A stretch of DNA of 64,000 nucleotides, from positions 1-64,000 of the forward strand of contig NZ_FCOX02000041.1 in the NCBI RefSeq assembly GCF_900044055.2, in the 5' to 3' direction. Positions 34,261 to 42,889 of the stretch are shown one piece after another. Positions within the stretch are counted from its first letter, which is position 1; the number at the start of each line of letters is the position of its first letter. The stretch comes from Caballeronia calidae. GTDB lineage: Bacteria; Pseudomonadota; Gammaproteobacteria; Burkholderiales; Burkholderiaceae. A program made the position numbers and the translations under genes. The notes below the pieces were generated by a model that did no database searches, had not been told where the DNA came from, and worked only from the letters and a program-made list of their open reading frames with translations.

Positions 34261-35604
34261 ATGACCACCCCGACCTCTGCTCGCACGGTTTCTTCGTCGA
34301 CAAGTCCCACCGCACTAGACTCAGCGGATGACCGTCTTTTCCGAAAGGTGACGCTGCGCATCATTCCGTTCCTGTTCATCTGTTATGTCGTCGCCATTCT
34401 CGACCGGAACAATATCGGCTTTGCGCAGCTGCAGATGAAGCACGACCTGTCGTTGACGGATGCGATGTACAGTCTGGGCGCGGTGTTTTTCTTTTGCGGG
34501 TATGTGCTGTTCGAGGTGCCGAGCAACATGCTTTTGCATCGGTTTGGAGCTAGGAAGACCTTTTCGCGAATCATGCTTCTGTGGGGTGGTGCATCGGTGC
34601 TGATGGTTTGTGTCTCGACCACGACGCAGTTCTATATCCTGCGCTTCCTCTTGGGCGTGTTCGAGGCCGGCTTTTTTCCCGGCATTGTCTTCTATCTCAC
34701 CTTTTGGTACCCGGCACGTCGTCGCTCAGGTGCACTTTCGGTGTTCTACGCTGGGGTCGCCGTAGCCGGAGTACTGGGTGGCCTTGTTTCCGGATGGATT
34801 ATGCGGGGAATGGACGGCGCACTCGGTGTGCACGGCTGGCAATGGATGCTTGCGATTGAAGGCGCTCCGGCCGTTATCCTCGGCGTCGTCGCGTTCTTTT
34901 ATCTGAAGGACAACCCCTCTGTCGCTTCTTGGCTCTCGGCCGGTGAGAAACGCCGCCTGCAGGACGCGCTCGCCGCGGACAGCAAGCCGTCCGGGCACAG
35001 TCACTCGCTTTTGGCGGCTCTGGGCAACCCGTACGTGTACGTCTTCGCCTTCGTGTACTTCTGCCTGACGTCCGCCATCTTGCTTCTGCTGTTCTGGATG
35101 CCCACGATGATTAAGGACTTCGGGGTCCAGGACATCGTTCAAATCAGTCTCTACTCGGCTATCCCGAATGCAATCGGTGCAGTGGGTGTTATCGTCATCG
35201 CACGGAGTTCGGACCGCCGAAATGAGCGGAAGTGGCATTTCGTTTTGTGTGGTATCGGGGCTGCTATCTCGCTGACGCTCCTTACCACTCACAATTTGAG
35301 CTTTAGTGCCGCGATGGGCCTTTTGACGGCTGCCGCTGTTCTGGTGTACGCGGCACATCCCATCTTCTGGTCGGTACCAGCGACGTTCTTCAGAGGCCCC
35401 AACGCGGCAGCTAGTATCGCTCTGGTCAGTAGCATCGGCGTGTCGAGCGGAACGATAACGCCATATCTCATCGGGTTGATTAAGACCTACACCGGAACCA
35501 TGAGCAACGCCTTCTACTTCATCGCTGTTTTGTTGGTTTTCGCGTGTGTAGCGATGGCGCTTGCGTTGCGGTCGGAGGGTAAGTCGCGGGCCGCCACCCA
35601 ATAA
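34261..35604 (+). CDS. MFS transporter, anion:cation symporter (phthalate/tartrate-type) family
   Basis: 447 aa inner-membrane importer, 12 helices. VVAILDRNNIGFAQLQM after helix 1 is the ACS-family motif (D-R-x-N-I-G-x-A); FFCGYVLFEVPSNMLLHRFGARKTFSRIM and LLGVFEAGFFPGIVFYLTFWYPARRRS are further hallmarks of the group that takes up phthalate, 4-hydroxyphenylacetate and sugar acids. GGAG six bases before ATG 34261 decides the start over ATG 34219. It probably imports an aromatic or alicyclic acid in symport with protons. Confidence 0.9.
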   Translation: MTTPTSARTVSSSTSPTALDSADDRLFRKVTLRIIPFLFICYVVAILDRNNIGFAQLQMKHDLSLTDAMYSLGAVFFFCGYVLFEVPSNMLLHRFGARKTFSRIMLLWGGASVLMVCVSTTTQFYILRFLLGVFEAGFFPGIVFYLTFWYPARRRSGALSVFYAGVAVAGVLGGLVSGWIMRGMDGALGVHGWQWMLAIEGAPAVILGVVAFFYLKDNPSVASWLSAGEKRRLQDALAADSKPSGHSHSLLAALGNPYVYVFAFVYFCLTSAILLLLFWMPTMIKDFGVQDIVQISLYSAIPNAIGAVGVIVIARSSDRRNERKWHFVLCGIGAAISLTLLTTHNLSFSAAMGLLTAAAVLVYAAHPIFWSVPATFFRGPNAAASIALVSSIGVSSGTITPYLIGLIKTYTGTMSNAFYFIAVLLVFACVAMALALRSEGKSRAATQ

Positions 35605-35624
35605 TCTCAAGCGGTTTGAAGCAC

Positions 35625-35661
35625 AACGGGCGCCCGCTGCATGGGTGCCCGTTCTTATTTT
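35625..35661 (+). terminator. Rho-independent terminator after MFS gene
   Basis: AACGGGCGCCC (35625-35635) pairs with GGGTGCCCGTT (35643-35653), one G-U, loop 7, then CTTATTTT. Confidence 0.8.
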
Positions 35662-35683
35662 GCACAGGTCGAGTTAGGCTAAA

Positions 35684-35920
35684 TCAGCGTTGCTGGGTGC
35701 GCGGCTCACTCGGGTTCTGCTGCGACTTGATTTTTCGCTCCGCAGCTTGAATGTTGTCGGGATAGTGCACCCAGTCTTGCGGCGAATAGCCGACGCTATG
35801 GAGTGCTTCCAGCTCCGCCTTTACTTGGTTACGCGTGAGAGGTGCGGCGGGTTCGGCGGCAAAAGCGGTAATTGTGACCACCGACGCCGCAGCGACTGCG
35901 GCGAGTTTAAGCACTTTCAT
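35684..35920 (-). CDS. DUF4148 small exported protein
   Basis: 78 aa. A signal peptide MKVLKLAAVAAASVVTITAFA is followed by APLTRNQVKAELEALHSVGYSPQDWVHYPDNIQAAERKI, the DUF4148 pattern (LTRxQVxxEL..L...GY.P......YP..iQAAE..i). AAGGAG five bases before ATG supports the start. The family is abundant in Burkholderiales, often in many copies, and has no assigned function. Probably unrelated to the catabolic genes. Confidence 0.88.
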   Translation of the reverse strand: MKVLKLAAVAAASVVTITAFAAEPAAPLTRNQVKAELEALHSVGYSPQDWVHYPDNIQAAERKIKSQQNPSEPRTQQR

Positions 35921-36059
35921 CGAGACTCCTTGAACAAGTGCGAAGACTATAGAAGTTCTTGTCGTCCGTATAAACCCTTAGAAGACGAAATCACTGTTTG
36001 CCGGGTTCGAATAATCCGGGCGGCGCACCGGTCACCGGCGCGCCTTCCGGAGTCCGGCA

Positions 36060-36710
36060 TTACTTGATGACGAGTGAATTGATGAGATAGGCTGCGGCTC
36101 GAGTTGCTGCCTGTGAGAGCGCCCGCGCGAGGGGGCTCGTCGCCTCAAAAGCCGCATGCGCTTGAGCGACGTCATCAAACCAAAACGAGATAAGTACGTC
36201 GGGAGAGACCGGTTCCGACCATAGCCGTTCGCGTTTGGCCGTGCGAACGGTCCAGTTGAAGGAACGGCCGGTAGACGGCGCATTCGTGCGATTCGCCGTC
36301 GCAATAGCATCCACAAAATCGGCCCGAGCGAGTTGGTTGTCCAAGGCGGCGATTACGATGACCTTGACGCCGGGACGTTCCTGTTCCAAGTCGTGTTCAA
36401 CGACGCATAGACTCCATCCGCGCAGGAAGTTCGGCTCGTCCTCTGGTATATAGCGACTGCCTACAGCCGACGCTTGAGCAACACTCATCACATCATCGCT
36501 TTCAAAGCAGAGCTCGACCACCCCGTCGACGTTGAAACAGCCGTTGACATCGGACTTCGACCAAAGGGTCTTGTCGACCCTGTTTTGCGTGTAGCTCGTG
36601 ATTCCGTCCATGCAGAGGGCCAATTGAGCATGGCAACCAGACCAATATGCCCTGAAGTCACTCGTCGACGTTCCCTCTTTGCGTGATAGCAAAGTCATTC
36701 GTTTAATCAC
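36060..36710 (-). CDS. EthD-like dimeric alpha/beta-barrel protein (divergent member)
   Basis: 216 aa. The N-terminal half reads as a degenerate EthD domain: MTLLSRKEGTSTSDFRAYWSGCHAQLALCMDGITSYTQNRV, comparable with the H-x-x-L-x-x-x-x-P-G-x-x-x-Y-x-Q-N pattern at 47630; the second half (about 110-216) looks like another ferredoxin-like repeat. GTG 36710 follows AGGAGGAGCG; the ATG four codons on is too far from it. It is divergent from FAD dehydrogenase 2 and shares that promoter region with an island motif. EthD-type proteins help or catalyse steps in ring degradation; its exact role is unknown. Confidence 0.65.
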   Translation of the reverse strand: MIKRMTLLSRKEGTSTSDFRAYWSGCHAQLALCMDGITSYTQNRVDKTLWSKSDVNGCFNVDGVVELCFESDDVMSVAQASAVGSRYIPEDEPNFLRGWSLCVVEHDLEQERPGVKVIVIAALDNQLARADFVDAIATANRTNAPSTGRSFNWTVRTAKRERLWSEPVSPDVLISFWFDDVAQAHAAFEATSPLARALSQAATRAAAYLINSLVIK

Positions 36711-36850
36711 CGCTCCTCCTGAGAAGTGGATTTGGATTCCCCGCGGAGCGATGACGCCAAGCGCAGTTTCGAAGCAACCGGTTCCGTTAAGCGCCCGCCG
36801 CAAGGCACCTTACGGTGCAACTTCGACGCATGGCTCATCGATTTAGGGGA

Positions 36851-36864
36851 TTGTACTTACGCAA
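36851..36864 (+). promoter_or_regulatory. Putative operator: island motif copy C
   Basis: TTGTACTTACGCAA, 12 of 14 positions equal to copy B (26856). It lies 124 bp before FAD dehydrogenase 2 and 141 bp before the divergent EthD-like gene. Two GCGTATG direct repeats follow within 40 bp. Confidence 0.45.
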
Positions 36865-36974
36865 CTCAAAGCGCGTATGTTTAATTGTAGCGTATGATTC
36901 CGTCATGGCCCAACGGGTTTGGGATGACTTCGACGAGGCGCAATCGAGAGCGCCGCGGATTTGGGAGACGGGTG

Positions 36975-38735
36975 ATGAAGCAGGAAACCGAATACAGCTG
37001 TGACGTGCTCGTGGTGGGCTCCGGATGCTCCGGAATGTCTGCCGCGATTACCGCCGCCTCGAGCGGTCTGAAGGTGCTTGTTATTGAGAAAGAGCCCAAG
37101 TTTGGCGGCTCGACTGCCCGTTCTGGCGGCTGGTTGTGGATTCCGAACACCGCACTCGCAAAGGTGCAAGGTATTTACGAACCCACGGATGCAGCGCGTA
37201 CCTACCTGCAGCACGAAGCCGGAAACAGCTTCGATGGCCCGCGTGTCGATGCATTCATCAAGAGCGGTCCAGAAGCGGTCGATTTCTTCACCTCAAAAAC
37301 GGCCGTTCGATTCGACATGCCGCTGGTGTTTCCCGACTATCACGCGGAGGCACCTGGAGGAACGCAAGGAGGGCGCTCGATGGTTACGCGTCCGTTCGAC
37401 GGTCGCGAACTCGGACCGGCAATCAAAGATTTGGCACCTGCGCTGCCTGAACTGACCGTGTTCGGAATGATGCTGGGCTCGGGCAAGGAAATCGTTCACT
37501 TCATGCGAGTGACGAAATCCATCAAATCGGCGTGGTATGTCACAAAGCGACTGTCGCGCCATTTTGCGGACGTCGTGAAACACGGTCGGGGGATGACGTT
37601 GACCAACGGCAACGCACTTGCCGGTCGACTCGCGAAGTCGCTTATGGATTTGAACGTCCCGCTGTGGCTGAACACGAAAGCACTCAGTCTCATCAACGAG
37701 AACGGCCGGGTGACCGGAGCAGTACTCGACCGCGAAGGGGCGAAGGTACGGGTCGTCGCACGGCGTGCAGTGGTCCTCGCTAGTGGCGGTTTTCCTTATG
37801 ACATTGAGCGTCGGAAGCAGCTTTTCCCGCATGCGCCGACCGGTAACGAACACTTCTCGCCGTCGCCGACCGGCAACACCGGCGATGGCCTTCGGATGGC
37901 TGAATCCGTCGGCGGACAAGTATCAGATACGCTGCCGAACGCCGCGGCTTGGGTGCCGGTTTCAACCTTGACGCGCAAAGACGGTTCGACGGGCATCATG
38001 CCGCACTTCATCGACCGTGCGAAACCGGGCGTGATTTCCGTGCTCCGAGATGGCCGCCGGTTCACGAACGAGGGCAACTCGTATCACGATTTTGTGCAGG
38101 CATTAGTCAAGGCAACGCCGAAAGGCGAGGAGATTTCGGCACATCTCATCTGTGACCATAAGACGCTGAGAACCTACGGTTTGGGAAGCGCCGCACCCTT
38201 TCCGATGCCGATTGGCCGCTACCTCAAAACCGGCTATCTGATTCGCGCTTCATCGGTCGAGGAGCTCGCCGAGAAAATTGGAGTCAACGCGCTCAATCTG
38301 CGAGAAACCGTTCGCAGCTTCAATTCTGAAGCTCGGCTCGGCCGCGACCCCGTCTTCGGAAAAGGCAGCAAGGCTTACAACCGCTATCAGGGTGACGCTC
38401 TTCATTCGCCGAACCCTTGCGTCGCGCCTATCGAGCGGGGCCCGTTCTACGCTCTGAAAATCCGTATCGGCGATATTGGCACCTTTGCTGGTCTCAAAAC
38501 GGATGAGTCGTGCCATGTGCTCGATGGGAAAGGCGCACCGATTCAGGGTTTGTATGCAGTCGGCAACGATGCTTGCAGCATCATGGGCGGCAACTACCCT
38601 GGCGCCGGCATCACGTTGGGACCGGCGCTGACCTTCGGGTACATCGCCGGAAAGGCCATTGCCGCCGCCGGACAACAAAGCGAAGATGAACTCATCGCCC
38701 CTTCACCCGCAAAATTCGCAGTCGTTTCACAATAG
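36975..38735 (+). CDS. FAD-dependent dehydrogenase, 3-ketosteroid 1-dehydrogenase family (copy 2)
   Basis: 586 aa, near-duplicate of the enzyme at 11918: same VVGSGCSGMSAAITAAS Rossmann motif, EKEPKFGGSTARSGGWLWIPN, FDMPLVFPDYHAEAPGG, long identical stretches through TGIMPHFIDRAKPGV, and the C-terminal GGNYPGAGITLGPALTFGYIAG flavin motif. GGAG seven bases before ATG 36975 supports the start; the frame is open to 36894. Followed by a terminator and an IclR gene. Having two similar enzymes with separate promoters suggests two ring substrates or two successive dehydrogenations. Ring desaturation role inferred. Confidence 0.86.
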   Translation: MKQETEYSCDVLVVGSGCSGMSAAITAASSGLKVLVIEKEPKFGGSTARSGGWLWIPNTALAKVQGIYEPTDAARTYLQHEAGNSFDGPRVDAFIKSGPEAVDFFTSKTAVRFDMPLVFPDYHAEAPGGTQGGRSMVTRPFDGRELGPAIKDLAPALPELTVFGMMLGSGKEIVHFMRVTKSIKSAWYVTKRLSRHFADVVKHGRGMTLTNGNALAGRLAKSLMDLNVPLWLNTKALSLINENGRVTGAVLDREGAKVRVVARRAVVLASGGFPYDIERRKQLFPHAPTGNEHFSPSPTGNTGDGLRMAESVGGQVSDTLPNAAAWVPVSTLTRKDGSTGIMPHFIDRAKPGVISVLRDGRRFTNEGNSYHDFVQALVKATPKGEEISAHLICDHKTLRTYGLGSAAPFPMPIGRYLKTGYLIRASSVEELAEKIGVNALNLRETVRSFNSEARLGRDPVFGKGSKAYNRYQGDALHSPNPCVAPIERGPFYALKIRIGDIGTFAGLKTDESCHVLDGKGAPIQGLYAVGNDACSIMGGNYPGAGITLGPALTFGYIAGKAIAAAGQQSEDELIAPSPAKFAVVSQ

Positions 38736-38768
38736 GTAACAGACATTATCTCTCCAGCAGTGGGTATT

Positions 38769-38807
38769 GCCGCGGTCGCCTTAGCACGCCACCGCGGCTT
38801 TTTTTTA
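38769..38807 (+). terminator. Rho-independent terminator after FAD dehydrogenase 2
   Basis: GCCGCGGT (38769-38776) and ACCGCGGC (38791-38798) form a perfect 8-bp stem with a 14-base loop, followed by an eight-T run. Confidence 0.85.
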
Positions 38808-38830
38808 AGAAAACGCGAGGGTGGCGTGAC

Positions 38831-39613
38831 ATGGTGAAGGCGCAGCGCGGAATCCACGCCATGGAAGTCGGTGGGGAGCTTCTCAAGCATTTGGCCGATG
38901 CGGGTCAGCCGCTCTCGATGGCGGCGCTGAGCGCGGCTTCGGACCTGCCGCTGAATCAGGTTTTTACGTACTTGGTTAGTCTGGTACGAACCGGTCTGGC
39001 GAGGCGGGACCCTATGACTCATCGTTACGAGCCCGGCCCACTCGCCATGAAGCTCGGCCTACACGCGCTCGCTCAACTCTCGCCGCTGCGCGAGACCTTC
39101 CGACGCGCAAATGAACTGGCCAAGGCGGCAGACCACGGTGCATTCATTGCTATCTGGACGGACCAGGGGCCGACAGTAATTCGCTATCAGTGTCCCGACT
39201 CTTACATGCATACGGGCTTGCACGTTGGCGCGGTGATGTCCGTGGCGCATAGTAGTACCGGACGTCTCTTCGCGGCACTGCTTCCTCGACACGAGGTGCA
39301 AGCTTTGTGGGACCGCGACGTTGCAAAACGCGACGGAGAATCGAACTCGGGAGGGGATGAACTCCTTGATTATCTCCTGAGGGACGTGCGCGAGAGGCGC
39401 CTGGCACGAACAATGGGTTTGCCGATTCCGGGCATAGACAGCATTAGCGCGCCGATATTCGGGCAAGAGGGAGAAGTCATGTTGGCGGTAACGGTTTTCG
39501 GGCCGACCAACACAATCGACATCGCATGGGACGGCGAAACTGCAGGCAGCTTGTTGGCGCTAACTGAAGAGTTGTCAGAAGCGGACTTACCGGTCTCCGC
39601 CTACACCGCTTAA
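38831..39613 (+). CDS. IclR-family transcriptional regulator (paralogue 3)
   Basis: 260 aa. AQRGIHAMEVGGELLKHLADAGQPLSMAALSAASDLPLNQVFTYLVSLVRTGL is the winged helix, and the effector domain follows to the end with GLPIPGIDSISAPIFGQ. It starts at ATG 38831 with a loosely spaced GAGG. It resembles paralogue 2 (14594) most, consistent with duplication of an FAD dehydrogenase-IclR block. It may recognise one of the palindromic island motifs; IclR proteins commonly bind short inverted repeats of this size. Confidence 0.88.
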   Translation: MVKAQRGIHAMEVGGELLKHLADAGQPLSMAALSAASDLPLNQVFTYLVSLVRTGLARRDPMTHRYEPGPLAMKLGLHALAQLSPLRETFRRANELAKAADHGAFIAIWTDQGPTVIRYQCPDSYMHTGLHVGAVMSVAHSSTGRLFAALLPRHEVQALWDRDVAKRDGESNSGGDELLDYLLRDVRERRLARTMGLPIPGIDSISAPIFGQEGEVMLAVTVFGPTNTIDIAWDGETAGSLLALTEELSEADLPVSAYTA

Positions 39614-39896
39614 CCATACTTCTATTTCCTCCTCCGGAGCCCTTGAGGAGTGAGCGCTCTCGCTCGTACGTTGTGTACCGATGGCCGTCCCAAACAACGC
39701 AATCTGGCGCACAGAGGCCAGCAAGGGCCTTGTCGAACCTCTACATTCTCCCTTGCTGGCAACTGACAGTGATGACAGATTCATCAGCTATGTGGTTGCG
39801 TCAGTGAAGCTCCTGCTCGGACCTTTGCCGGCGCGGTTGCTCTTGGCCGCTGAAAGTAAGAAGTTACCTTACAAATATCTGAGGATGGAGGTCGGA

Positions 39897-40244
39897 GTGA
39901 GAACGAAAAGGACGGTTGTCGTATTGATTGTTTCGCTGCTTACCGTGGCATCGGTGGGCGCATACGCGCAGGGCGGCTCAGACTCTGCCTCGACTGTGTC
40001 GGGCAAGACCGCGACGAACAAGGCGGCCGACCGAGCTTTGCAGAAGCGAGTCCGAGCTGCTCTTGCGAAAGACAAGAACGTCACTGTCTCCAACATCACT
40101 GTGAGAGCACGTGGCGGCGATGTCACGCTACAAGGAAGCGTTCCTACCCAAGCGGAGGTGGACCACGCAGCAGAAGTCGCGAAGGGCGTATCGGGTGTGA
40201 ATTCGTTGAAGAATGCGCTGACCATACGGACACCCGGCCAGTAA
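39897..40244 (+). CDS. BON-domain periplasmic protein (OsmY-like)
   Basis: 115 aa. An N-terminal signal peptide (RTKRTVVVLIVSLLTVASVGAYA) is followed by one BON domain: ALQKRVRAALAKDKNVTVSNITVRARGGDVTLQGSVPTQAEVDHAAEVAKGVSGVNSLKNAL. GTG 39897 is preferred since GGAGG lies five bases upstream and it gives a normal signal peptide; ATG 39885 and the much longer open frame to 39681 are less likely. BON proteins bind membranes or envelope ligands in stress. No visible link to catabolism. Confidence 0.85.
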   Translation: MRTKRTVVVLIVSLLTVASVGAYAQGGSDSASTVSGKTATNKAADRALQKRVRAALAKDKNVTVSNITVRARGGDVTLQGSVPTQAEVDHAAEVAKGVSGVNSLKNALTIRTPGQ

Positions 40245-40279
40245 CCCGGTGACGAACGCCTAGGTCGCGTCATACTGAT

Positions 40280-40300
40280 GGGGCCCCCGCACGGGGCCCC
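40280..40300. terminator. GC-only stem-loop between convergent BON and SDR2 genes
   Basis: GGGGCCCC at 40280-40287 repeats at 40293-40300 and is self-complementary, so a strong 8-bp stem with a 5-base loop can form on either strand. There is no T-tract; the role as bidirectional terminator is tentative. Confidence 0.4.
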
Positions 40301-40314
40301 CACTGGATGGCGGG

Positions 40315-41091
40315 TTAAATCGCCAAAAAGCCGCCGTCAACGGCTAGGGTAACGCCGGTCACGTACTGTGACATGTTAGAAGCGAGGAACACTGTCGGAC
40401 CGACCAAATCGTCGGTCTGTCCGACACGCCCCATCGGGATGCGCGACATGAATGCCTCGAGTCGCTTGGGGTCTTCGCGAGTAGCGGCGGTCATAGGAGT
40501 TTCGATGACGCCAGGCGCGAGGGCATTGACGCGTACACCGAACGGCGCCAGCTCGGCCGCAAGCGACTGAGTGAACATCTTAATAGCGCCTTTCGACGGC
40601 GAGTAACCCAGGCTGCCGCCTTGTCCCGCGTACGCAGCAATCGACGCTACGTTGATGATGACACCCTTGCTTGCCTTAATTGCAGGCAATAGCGCGTGCG
40701 TCACGTTGAACGTGCCTTGCACATTCACGTCCATCACCTTCTTCCAATTCTTGGCCGCGTTCGGACTTGTGGAATTCTCGCGAATGATGATTCCAGCATT
40801 GTTCACGAGCAAAGTCACGTCGCCGATTTCCCGCTGAACACGCGCAGCAAGGGCGGAGGACGCCTCTGCGTCTGTGACGTCAAGCTCATAAGCCCACGCC
40901 TTCCGACCCTCTTCACGAATCAGTGCAGCTGTTTCCTCGACGTGTGCCAGATTGATGTCGCTGACGACTACGTCTGCGCCTGCTTGTGCAAGGCCCACTG
41001 CGAGCGCACGCCCGTTCCCTTGGCCGGCGCCGGTAACGAACGCCAGTTGGCCTTCAAGAAGCCGCGGGACGATTGAGCGGGTGGACGACAT
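40315..41091 (-). CDS. Short-chain dehydrogenase/reductase (SDR2)
   Basis: 258 aa classical SDR: cofactor loop TGAGQGNGRALA, Asp in VVVSDINL favouring NAD(H), LLVNNAGI, catalytic Ser in NVASIAAYAGQ, Tyr-Lys in YSPSKGAIK, and PGVIETPM. AAGGAG six bases before ATG supports the start. The upstream region holds two island motifs, one facing this gene, so it belongs to the same regulon although alone on its strand. It probably oxidises a ring alcohol to the ketone needed by the FAD dehydrogenases (inference). Confidence 0.88.
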   Translation of the reverse strand: MSSTRSIVPRLLEGQLAFVTGAGQGNGRALAVGLAQAGADVVVSDINLAHVEETAALIREEGRKAWAYELDVTDAEASSALAARVQREIGDVTLLVNNAGIIIRENSTSPNAAKNWKKVMDVNVQGTFNVTHALLPAIKASKGVIINVASIAAYAGQGGSLGYSPSKGAIKMFTQSLAAELAPFGVRVNALAPGVIETPMTAATREDPKRLEAFMSRIPMGRVGQTDDLVGPTVFLASNMSQYVTGVTLAVDGGFLAI

Positions 41092-41173
41092 ACCTTTCTC
41101 CTTAGACGTTTGAGCGCGATGCGGGCATCCCCGCGATGAGTGTTTGTGCAGTATTACACATCAACATATGAAA

Positions 41174-41187
41174 TCGCATAGGTGTAA
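41174..41187 (-). promoter_or_regulatory. Putative operator: island motif copy D
   Basis: Minus strand TTACACCTATGCGA, 12 of 14 positions equal to copy E; 83 bp upstream of SDR2. Confidence 0.45.
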
Positions 41188-41320
41188 TTACGCGGGTCGA
41201 CATTATGAGACGCGTACGGTCGTCGCTTGGGCTTTCCTACCGGCGCATTGCTGTTTCGCTGCCTCAGTGGCAACACCGCCAGCGTGTCTCTACGGCCCAG
41301 CTCGAACGCGGCGCTAGGGA

Positions 41321-41336
41321 TTTGCACCTATGCAAA
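41321..41336 (+). promoter_or_regulatory. Putative operator: island motif copy E (perfect inverted repeat)
   Basis: TTTGCA-CCTA-TGCAAA, a perfect 6-bp inverted repeat, the most symmetrical of the five motif copies and so the likely best site. It is 281 bp before the porin gene and 230 bp before SDR2. Confidence 0.55.
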
Positions 41337-41616
41337 AGAAGTAGCAAATATCTAATTTTGTGGCGTAGTATTCGCTCAACGAACCGCGAGCGCATCGAGC
41401 GCGAAGCTGCCTCGAAACAGAGATTTCCGTCGCTCAATTGCGTATTCGAGTAGCGACGGCTCGAGCTCGCGACAATCAGAGACGAAATTCGACCGGTATG
41501 CACTCCTTGATGACCGTCAGTGCGGAAAAGACGGTTGGCGCCCCGGGGGCGAATCGGTTCGAACTTGAGTCCACGCCAACAAAAAGCAGCAATCAGATTT
41601 ATCTCAGGAGACTTTG

Positions 41617-42828
41617 ATGTTGACGAAGGGAGTATCGAAACACGCACTGGCTGCGGCGGCGGCAATGGTGGCGGCGCCCACGTTCGCCCAATCCAGTGTC
41701 ACGTTGTACGGGATAGTCGACACGTCGATTACCTACCAGAACAGTCAGACCACCCTCGGGTCAACGACGCCGGGGAAGTCGAACATTCGCATGCAGTCCG
41801 GTGTGTGGAATGGCTCTCGTTGGGGACTGCGTGGTACAGAAGACCTTGGCGGCGGGACACAGGTGCTCTTCGTTCTTGAGTCCGGCTTCAACTTGGCCAC
41901 GGGCGGACAGCAATTCACCAACGCCATGTTTGGTCGGCAGTCGCGTATCGAGGTGTCCAATAAGGCGTACGGTGCGCTCTCACTGGGCCGGCAATACAGT
42001 GCCTACTACACGATGCTCGCTCCTTGGGTTCCGGCTCTCTACCAAACCGGGTACGGTTCACACCCGGGCGATTTGGACGGCTTGGACACGTACTATCGCG
42101 CCAACAACGCGATTGTGTACACGACACCGACCTTCTATGGTTTTACGGCGAGCGGTGAATTCGCACCGGCAGGCGTGCCGGGAAGTCTGAACCAAGGCTC
42201 CACGTGGAGCGCAGGCCTCCAATATAAAGGCGGCTCTTTCGGTCTCGCAGCGGCCTTTTGGCGTATCAATAACTCGACGCCCGGCGGCGGTCCTTACGGA
42301 GCTGAGTCCTCGGTGAATTCCGCAGGACAGCAGGGTGTGTCTGCTATCACGAACGGCTACAACCAAGCTCAGGGCCAGCAGCGATTCGCGGTCGACGGTG
42401 GGTACTACTTCAATGAAGCCTGGGACATCTCGTTCGCGTACTCGAACGTTCAGTACATCCCCGGCATCAACTCGAAGTTCACAGACACGGCCGTTTGGAA
42501 CACTGCAGGAAGCGTCCTCCACTATATGCCTTCCCCTGCGCTCGACCTTGCTGTGGGCTACAGCTATACATGGGCCTCGAAGGCGAACAACATCTCCGAC
42601 GCGGCGAAGTACCATCAAGTCGTCCTGTCCCAGTATTACGCTCTATCGAAGCGCACGGGTTTCTACGCGCTTGAGGGATATCAGCATGCCTCCGGTAAGA
42701 CGCTGGGCAACCCAGGGACCGGCACCATCATCAATGCCACGCCTGCAATTGGCGACAGCTTCCAAACAACGCCGGGTGCGAGCTCGTCGATGGTTGCGGT
42801 GAGCCTAGGCATCGTAAGCAAGTTCTAA
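41617..42828 (+). CDS. Gram-negative trimeric porin
   Basis: 403 aa outer-membrane porin: signal peptide LTKGVSKHALAAAAAMVAAPTFA, mature start QSSVTLYGIVDTSITYQ, SRWGLRGTEDLGGGTQVLFVLESGFN, FGRQSRIEVSNKAYGALSLGRQY, C-terminal MVAVSLGIVSKF. CAGGAG precedes ATG 41617; a TTG just before it is not needed. It directly precedes the Liv-type importer genes and has an island motif upstream, so it likely admits the ligand of that importer. Confidence 0.92.
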   Translation: MLTKGVSKHALAAAAAMVAAPTFAQSSVTLYGIVDTSITYQNSQTTLGSTTPGKSNIRMQSGVWNGSRWGLRGTEDLGGGTQVLFVLESGFNLATGGQQFTNAMFGRQSRIEVSNKAYGALSLGRQYSAYYTMLAPWVPALYQTGYGSHPGDLDGLDTYYRANNAIVYTTPTFYGFTASGEFAPAGVPGSLNQGSTWSAGLQYKGGSFGLAAAFWRINNSTPGGGPYGAESSVNSAGQQGVSAITNGYNQAQGQQRFAVDGGYYFNEAWDISFAYSNVQYIPGINSKFTDTAVWNTAGSVLHYMPSPALDLAVGYSYTWASKANNISDAAKYHQVVLSQYYALSKRTGFYALEGYQHASGKTLGNPGTGTIINATPAIGDSFQTTPGASSSMVAVSLGIVSKF

Positions 42829-42840
42829 ATTTGCGAGCCG

Positions 42841-42860
42841 AAGGGGACGAGCGTCCCCTT
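42841..42860 (+). repeat. Hairpin between porin and Liv-type importer genes
   Basis: AAGGGGACG-AG-CGTCCCCTT, a perfect 9-bp stem 12 bp after the porin stop, without a T-tract. It may let some transcripts read on into the importer while protecting the porin mRNA. Confidence 0.55.
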
Positions 42861-42889
42861 GTGGTTCAGGGTAAAGGGCTGGAGACATC

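Larger units (their letters stand above)
41092..41616. other. 525-bp divergent promoter region of SDR2 and porin
   Basis: Contains island motif copies D (41174-41187, minus) and E (41322-41335, plus). A wider inverted repeat ATTACAC (41153-41159)/GTGTAAT (41182-41188) surrounds the AT-rich stretch upstream of SDR2. An open frame 41205-41453 has no ribosome-binding site or motifs and overlaps motif E, so it is not called. Confidence 0.55.

Noticed and set aside
36873..36896. GCGTATG direct repeats as a separate AraC site
   Set aside because: Two copies also occur at 20146 onward but with different spacing (17 versus 12), so a shared function is not supported.
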